Assembly (NCBI GenBank): GCA_936936565.1
Contig: CAKZIX010000166.1
Span: forward strand, 1-27,356
Reading direction: 5' to 3'
DNA: 27,356 nucleotides
Source: an uncultured Nocardiaceae bacterium
Lineage (GTDB): Bacteria > Actinomycetota > Actinomycetes > Mycobacteriales > Mycobacteriaceae
Position 1 is the stretch's first letter. Each line of letters opens with the position of its first letter. Under the pieces are notes generated by a model. It was not told the DNA's origin, did not search any database, and worked only from the letters and a program-made list of their open reading frames with translations. A program made the translations under genes and the position numbers. Below are positions 22,828 to 27,356 of this stretch, piece by piece.

Positions 22828-23165
22828 GAGTATCGACTCCCGATGACGTTGGGCAATGACCGCGACCAGCTTAAAGGTTGGTTGGCCTTACTCCTGCGGG
22901 TGGGGCGATTGCGCGGCTCGCCAAACACCCAGACCGGGATAGCACCCCAGCACGGCCGAGTTCGCGGGAGGTGTGTTCTCGCCCATCCGGCAGGCTGCAA
23001 CCCCGACTGATCACACACCGAATCTGGTCCCGACAAGCTGGCACGACACGGATCGTGAGATCAAGCGGGACGGGCACGCGGCAAGTCCGTTCCTCAAACG
23101 CTCAACTCACTAAGCCGAGCAATGGATGAGGCCAGCAGTTCAGCTCAGGCAAGCCGGACCGACGC
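22828..23165. other. Junction between serA and the methyltransferase-ATPase island
   Basis: This 338-bp stretch contains no recognisable gene, tRNA or repeat. On the minus strand TAAGCT near 22870-22875 is a possible -10 box for serA. No convincing terminator follows the ATPase-nuclease gene. GC is intermediate. The border of the inserted DNA should lie here, but I see no direct repeat or attachment site that marks it. Confidence 0.5.
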
Positions 23166-25805
23166 TCATACGGCGTCCGTCTCCCTGAATTTCTGCGGCA
23201 ACTGTGCGACCTGAGCCAAAAGCGCCTCCCGAAACTTGCTTGGCCGGGCCCCGAGGAATACGTTGTCGCCTTGAACGCGAATAAGGTGCGGCGTAAGAAT
23301 CTGCATGCCTTGCAGAACTCTCGCCACATCCTGCTTGTTCGGAAACTGAGAGCCGTTTCGCTCTCGGATTGTCTTGGCAATAACCGGACTCGTCAGCATA
23401 TCAGGACTGTCGAAACCGATCTCCTCCAACGCGTCGAAAATGTCTGCGTAGCTCAGGCTTGGCGCAGCCGAGTCCGCTAGAAACCGATCAACAAATTTCG
23501 TAACCTCGTCCGGGTCGTACAAACTAAATATACCTCGCAGCTTCTCGAGGTCCAGCTGTCCTCGCTGAGTCGTCGCAATGACCAAACGGCCAAGGTCCGC
23601 CGCAGACATCGGCGTGATCAACTGCGTCTTGCACTCCTTCTGCAGAGCACCGTCCTCGAATCCCGGGCCGACTACCAAAGTATGATCGGCCTCATGGTCT
23701 TCCCTATGACGGACTAATCCGCCAGTACCGACGTTTCCGGTTTTTACCTTCCTTTTTGCAGACGATTTGGCATCGTATGTGAACGAGTATGATGCTACTT
23801 GCGATGTCCGTCTCGGGGAAAGTGGAGCGACTGCGACGCCCTCTGGGTTATCACTCCCGCCGAGTCTTTCTACGACGAACCCAAGAGCTTCTAGCGCGTC
23901 GCCGAGAATCACCTCAAGCGCCTTGTCCTTCTTGTGGCTAGCGGCTTGGTCCAGCAACTCGGCAATTTGGAAACCAGTTCTGCGGCGGAGCCTCGCTAGA
24001 AGTCGGAGCAGCTGATCACGGTAGAGCTCAATTTGCTGTGTTGTAGCGTAATCCACCCCGAGTTGCGTCATGTATGCAGACGTCAACAAGTCAGCCACAG
24101 CCTGATCTCGGAGCAGCAGCTTCAATTCGTGGTTGTCCCCGTACTCCCGGACGAACGGATGGCTTTCGTTGACCACGACCTCACGAGACTCCAAGTCGTA
24201 CTCGACGACCGGTGCATCCACTCCCCGTGGACTGAATTTTACACCTCGGACAACGTCCGAGTGAGTAACCACGCCGCCCCACGATGTGCGCTGTGCGTCA
24301 GTAGGCTCGTCGTCCAGTTTCGTGACGAATGTCGGCAACGCGCCGCTGGATATCCCTTGCTCAATTGCCGACATTAGTGGCTCGAAAGGAACCGTTCCCC
24401 ACGCTTCGGTCAGTATGTCACCCGCGTCGGGCCAATTAGCCTTACTCGCTGCGTCATACGTTGAACGCGCATGATTAAACATCGCCTTCAACAACGCGCG
24501 AACGATATCGAGGGGACGCCCTTCAAGAAGTCCTTCTCGATTGATTGAGACACTATTATTTAGTCCATCGATTCTAATAGTAGCCCTGAATCGCGCCCAA
24601 GCAGCATGGTTAAGGTTCGAGAGCCCGAAATACGGATCTCCTGGGTTGATAACTCGTCCGAGGATGTTTACAAAGAACCCGTTGGACGACTCAAGATTGT
24701 TACTCTTACCTTGCGAAATGGGCTCCCTGAACAGGGTTAACGTACCCGTGGCAACACCGAGTTCGGGGATTACAATGTGTGGATAACCCTCACTGGAAGT
24801 CGCCAAATTCAGTTCCGTGTCGTCATCATCACCACGGCGATCGACAGTGATTTGTTGGATCGGAAAACCTGGCCCTAGAGTCCAAGTCTCCATCTTCTCA
24901 ACTTCAATCTTGCTCGATTCCAAACGGCTTCCGTTGAAATGAATCGAGAACGTCGAACCCAGGGGCAAGCTAGTGCGGAGCATTCTTTTCAAAACCCCAC
25001 TTTTGATGCGGCGGCCTTCCTCCTTTAGCGAAGTCATGATCGCTAGCGTCCAGGTGCCACGCGGATCAGGCGGGTCAGTTTCCTGACCACCGTATTCGTC
25101 AGACGAGCGCCAATCTGGCTGAGCACCGAGGGCCTGAATCTCAGCCCAAACGTCTGATCCACCGTTAATCTGAGAAAGCACCTCGCGAACATCGTGCTCT
25201 GTTACCACCCGAACCGGCAACGGCACGGGATCTATGTGCAGAGCATTCGGATTTTCGCCGCCGATCCAGCGGTAGTCCATAGAAACGACCCTAATCGCGC
25301 CATCCGAAGCCCGACACACGTAAGTGAGCTGATGAGCGAGCAAGTACGTCGCGAGTTTGCCAATCCCGAACTTTCCAATCTGGGGTCTAGGGGCGTCGGC
25401 GCGCGCTGACTTGCCGCTCGTGGCCACCGACCAGAGACGCTTGAAGCCCTCCACGTCCATCGACTCGCCGTTATCGAGGAGCCAGATGGCCGAATCGGAG
25501 TTTGACAAGTCATCCGGAAAACCGATCCGGACATCAGTGGCGCCAGCGTCCCAACTATTGGAGATTAGTTCTTCGAATGTCTTGTTCGGCGACGTATAGA
25601 GCTGGTTGCTAAAGAGTTCGAGAAATTGCGGTCCGATTGTGACTTTCACGTCGGCATTAGGCACCAGAGCCCCGGTCGACTCGAATTCGGAAATTACCCC
25701 CGACTCAGCTGACCGTGCGGACGCCAGCTCTTTTGTACTTGCTGCGTCCGGCCCGACGGACTCAAAAGGCGCAGTCACGACGCGGGGGTGATATCGATCC
25801 AGCAT
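23166..25805 (-). CDS. GHKL (MutL/Hsp90/MORC-like) ATPase with probable PD-(D/E)xK nuclease domain
   Basis: The 879-residue protein starts with about 50 disordered residues, then a GHKL ATPase. The N box is EELISNSWDAGA (Glu79, Asn83, Asp86), the G1 box is LLDNGES (Asp111) and the G2 box is GKFGIGK (144-150); an S5-type transducer fold plausibly follows to about 440. Residues 620-765 resemble a type II restriction nuclease: an early Glu (E631), GGSDNPEG (649-656), then YDAKSS (Asp678-x-Lys680) and the closing LITPMSAADLGRLV ... LDLEKLRGIF. A helical C-terminus (about 785-860) may be a winged helix. Prokaryotic MORC-like ATPases linked to restriction-modification are known (Iyer, Abhiman and Aravind 2008), and a methyltransferase lies 83 nt upstream. 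Low GC indicates transfer. ATG 25805 has only a weak ribosome binding site. The ATPase call is firm; the nuclease is from motif reading. Confidence 0.8.
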   Translation of the reverse strand: MLDRYHPRVVTAPFESVGPDAASTKELASARSAESGVISEFESTGALVPNADVKVTIGPQFLELFSNQLYTSPNKTFEELISNSWDAGATDVRIGFPDDLSNSDSAIWLLDNGESMDVEGFKRLWSVATSGKSARADAPRPQIGKFGIGKLATYLLAHQLTYVCRASDGAIRVVSMDYRWIGGENPNALHIDPVPLPVRVVTEHDVREVLSQINGGSDVWAEIQALGAQPDWRSSDEYGGQETDPPDPRGTWTLAIMTSLKEEGRRIKSGVLKRMLRTSLPLGSTFSIHFNGSRLESSKIEVEKMETWTLGPGFPIQQITVDRRGDDDDTELNLATSSEGYPHIVIPELGVATGTLTLFREPISQGKSNNLESSNGFFVNILGRVINPGDPYFGLSNLNHAAWARFRATIRIDGLNNSVSINREGLLEGRPLDIVRALLKAMFNHARSTYDAASKANWPDAGDILTEAWGTVPFEPLMSAIEQGISSGALPTFVTKLDDEPTDAQRTSWGGVVTHSDVVRGVKFSPRGVDAPVVEYDLESREVVVNESHPFVREYGDNHELKLLLRDQAVADLLTSAYMTQLGVDYATTQQIELYRDQLLRLLARLRRRTGFQIAELLDQAASHKKDKALEVILGDALEALGFVVERLGGSDNPEGVAVAPLSPRRTSQVASYSFTYDAKSSAKRKVKTGNVGTGGLVRHREDHEADHTLVVGPGFEDGALQKECKTQLITPMSAADLGRLVIATTQRGQLDLEKLRGIFSLYDPDEVTKFVDRFLADSAAPSLSYADIFDALEEIGFDSPDMLTSPVIAKTIRERNGSQFPNKQDVARVLQGMQILTPHLIRVQGDNVFLGARPSKFREALLAQVAQLPQKFRETDAV

Positions 25806-25888
25806 CCAGACCGACTACGCAATACCTGCACACTTCCTCCTCATCACGTCTTCCATCTGCTTAGCACCAGGGTGTGCAGCTCATCGAA

Positions 25889-27064
25889 TCAGCGCCTTTG
25901 CACAGTTAAGACGACTTCGGTTCGCATACGTTTAGACATAGAGGATTTTTCGTTAACCGTCCGGACCGGAAGGTACCTCTTATTCTCTGGAAGCGCACGC
26001 TCGGTCCGAGCCACTACTTTGAAGCCCGAATACTCATACGCCTTTCGGACAAGAACATCATTCTGGATGTAGTTTCCGCGCAACGTAGAGTTACCAATTA
26101 CAGTAACCACCTCAGACGCGGGTCTACATACGCGGTGGAGTTCGCGAGAGAAAAGCGCAAGATCGTGAGCGTAGCGCGTTATTGTCGCTAGTGGTAGCTG
26201 GTCGGGCTCGTCCACTGAGTGCTTGACGTACTGCACCATTTCATCGACATGTTCGAGCGCATAACCGTCCAGAGCACGTTCCGCGCCGATACTGCTGGAG
26301 CGGATCTTGCGGAGCTCGGGGATTGTGTGTCCGAACCAGATTAAGGACATCTTGTGTCCACGCAAATAGTCGATTGCGTTGAGATACGGCGGCGACGTTA
26401 TTATCAGATCGACCGATGAGTCAGGGACATCAAGCGCTCGCGCGTCTCCCCTGCGGACTTTTACGTGTCCGACAGCGGATCGCTGATCGAGCAACTTCGT
26501 GAGGCTGGCAACGGATACCTCCAACCCTCGGTAAACATCGTAGCTGGATTCCGTCGCAACACGGTGAGGTCTGCTGTGGGAGGTGTCAGCAGCTAGTGAA
26601 GCCATGGGTGCCTTCGTGACGATGATCCGGCTCAGAGCCACTTGAAGGGCTTGACGAACGGAGTCGTCGCTGATTTCGTCGAGTTCCCTAGAGAGACGGT
26701 TAAGTTGCGTACGCTGTGCCTTCGCGAACCAGTACTCGGCGAACTTGAGCGTCTCCGGCTCATCCCACCGGGGTTCGTCAATTCTGGAAGCCTGGGCACG
26801 CGCGCAGATGCGCTTGGCTTCGGTGACTACCTGCCCAGTATCCACTGGCTGGGTCGCCACTGAACTCATGAGAACAGCGAGAGGATCGACGTCGAATCCG
26901 TGAGCGACGTGACCTCTGTCGGCCGCTGCGGCTAGAACCGTTCCTGAACCGCACATTGGATCGAGGACCACCAACTCGCCTTCGTTCGGCACCGAGTCCA
27001 AGTGGTCGATGGCAATGTCGGGCGCCATCCGGGCGGGGAACGGGTGGATCGTCCTAGCAACCAT
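25889..27064 (-). CDS. DNA methyltransferase (N4-cytosine or N6-adenine)
   Basis: The 391-residue protein opens with TIHPFPARMAPDIA (a motif X-like segment), then the SAM-binding motif I, VLDPMCGSGTVLAAA (Asp35), with FDVDPLAV after it. A helical insert (about 100-195, containing SHSRPHRV) may hold target recognition. The catalytic motif IV is ITSPPYLNAIDYLRGHK (Ser224-Pro-Pro-Tyr). SPPY suits N4-cytosine methylation best, but N6-adenine cannot be excluded. The motif order X-I-IV resembles the alpha/gamma classes. ATG 27064 was chosen because AAGGAG lies 5 nt upstream; the open frame to 27340 adds unconvincing sequence. It precedes the ATPase-nuclease gene on the same strand and probably protects host DNA from it. 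Confidence 0.88.
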   Translation of the reverse strand: MVARTIHPFPARMAPDIAIDHLDSVPNEGELVVLDPMCGSGTVLAAAADRGHVAHGFDVDPLAVLMSSVATQPVDTGQVVTEAKRICARAQASRIDEPRWDEPETLKFAEYWFAKAQRTQLNRLSRELDEISDDSVRQALQVALSRIIVTKAPMASLAADTSHSRPHRVATESSYDVYRGLEVSVASLTKLLDQRSAVGHVKVRRGDARALDVPDSSVDLIITSPPYLNAIDYLRGHKMSLIWFGHTIPELRKIRSSSIGAERALDGYALEHVDEMVQYVKHSVDEPDQLPLATITRYAHDLALFSRELHRVCRPASEVVTVIGNSTLRGNYIQNDVLVRKAYEYSGFKVVARTERALPENKRYLPVRTVNEKSSMSKRMRTEVVLTVQRR

Positions 27065-27356
27065 CAGCGCTCCTTCGGCTCGTACGTTCCGGCACGAGCA
27101 GGTGTGCTCCCAAAGGCCGTCCACGGTCCCCAAACCAGGGCGAAGACACGCCGACGAATCCCGCCGCGGCGCGACCGAGCGTATCGCTGCCTTGCGACAC
27201 GCTTGAACATTTTCGGCAGTTTCGATGACAAACGTCTGGCGCCGATGAAAGGCGGTCAAACACCCCTGCGTCCGCCACCAGTCTGCTCCCGCTCGAACTC
27301 TACCGACTGACTCCTGGGCCGAAGCCCTCCTGAGGTTCAATCGTATAGGCCAACCC
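27065..27356. other. Upstream region of the methyltransferase gene, to the window edge
   Basis: No firm gene is visible. On the minus strand TATACGAT near 27340-27347 could be a promoter, giving a leader of about 270 nt. A 48-codon frame (27210 to 27064, basic, Arg-rich, starting MFKRVARQRYARS) ends in TGA that shares its last base with the methyltransferase ATG (TGATG). This could be a coupled leader peptide or a control protein, but there is no good ribosome binding site and no homologue I recognise. Confidence 0.35.

Noticed and set aside
27255..27330. tRNA-like D-arm sequence (AGTCGGTAGAG, minus strand)
   Set aside because: No matching acceptor stem, anticodon arm or T arm can be drawn around it.
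27065..27340. 92-residue N-terminal extension of the methyltransferase
   Set aside because: The sequence looks non-coding and the AAGGAG before ATG 27064 marks the more likely start.

Overview
The window is chromosomal DNA from a high-GC actinobacterium of the mycolic-acid group (order Mycobacteriales; I cannot fix the genus). The main evidence is gene order. From about 1.5 to 22.8 kb it follows the Mycobacterium tuberculosis stretch Rv2976c-Rv2996c: ung, thiL, a DUF3515 protein, ddlA, gpsA, fbiD, ppk, mutT1, hupB, leuD, leuC, an IclR regulator, an F420-type PPOX protein, gltX, an FAH-family protein, an MFS transporter, leuB, serA. The family assignments rest on motifs I can read. The synteny rests on remembered gene order, not on a search.

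Left part (1-6.3 kb): the 3' end of rpmB and its terminator; one reading frame joining a GNAT acetyltransferase to a PaaG-like crotonase; ung and thiL (minus); a lone Lrp/AsnC ligand-binding domain and a DUF3515 membrane protein (plus); then gpsA-ddlA (minus). Middle (6.3-18.7 kb): fbiD, ppk and mutT1 (plus); hupB and leuCD (minus); the divergent IclR regulator, an F420-dependent oxidoreductase candidate and a DUF5302 protein (plus); two tRNA genes (Glu-CTC and Gln-CTG) behind gltX, the synthetase expected to charge both; an FAH-family enzyme; a divergent MFS transporter. Themes are leucine and serine synthesis (leuCD, leuB, serA), cofactor F420 (fbiD, PPOX protein), thiamine diphosphate (thiL), cell wall and phospholipid precursors (ddlA, gpsA), polyphosphate (ppk) and DNA or nucleotide-pool care (ung, mutT1, hupB).

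The 1.5 kb between the MFS gene and leuB (18662-20191) has no recognisable gene. It is a patchwork of four short tandem-repeat families, an 18-bp perfect duplication and inverted repeats, with the plus strand strongly A+C-rich. The last 36-bp array abuts the end of leuB and would put G-quadruplex-like GGTGGTGGTGGG runs into a leuB read-through transcript.

The right end (23.2-27.1 kb) replaces the amino-acid gene order with an island of visibly lower GC. It holds a DNA methyltransferase and, downstream, an 879-residue protein joining a MutL/Hsp90/MORC-type GHKL ATPase to what looks like a PD-(D/E)xK nuclease and a C-terminal helical (perhaps winged-helix) region. I read this as a compact ATPase-nuclease restriction-modification or phage-defence module. 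It is the most interesting system here. The right side of the island runs to the window edge, so further components cannot be excluded.

Other points of note are intergenic palindromic elements at 1501-1540, 2263-2337 and 19415-19458, several genes that look leaderless (a TANNNT box 6-7 nt before the start codon), and a possible ATT start codon for thiL.
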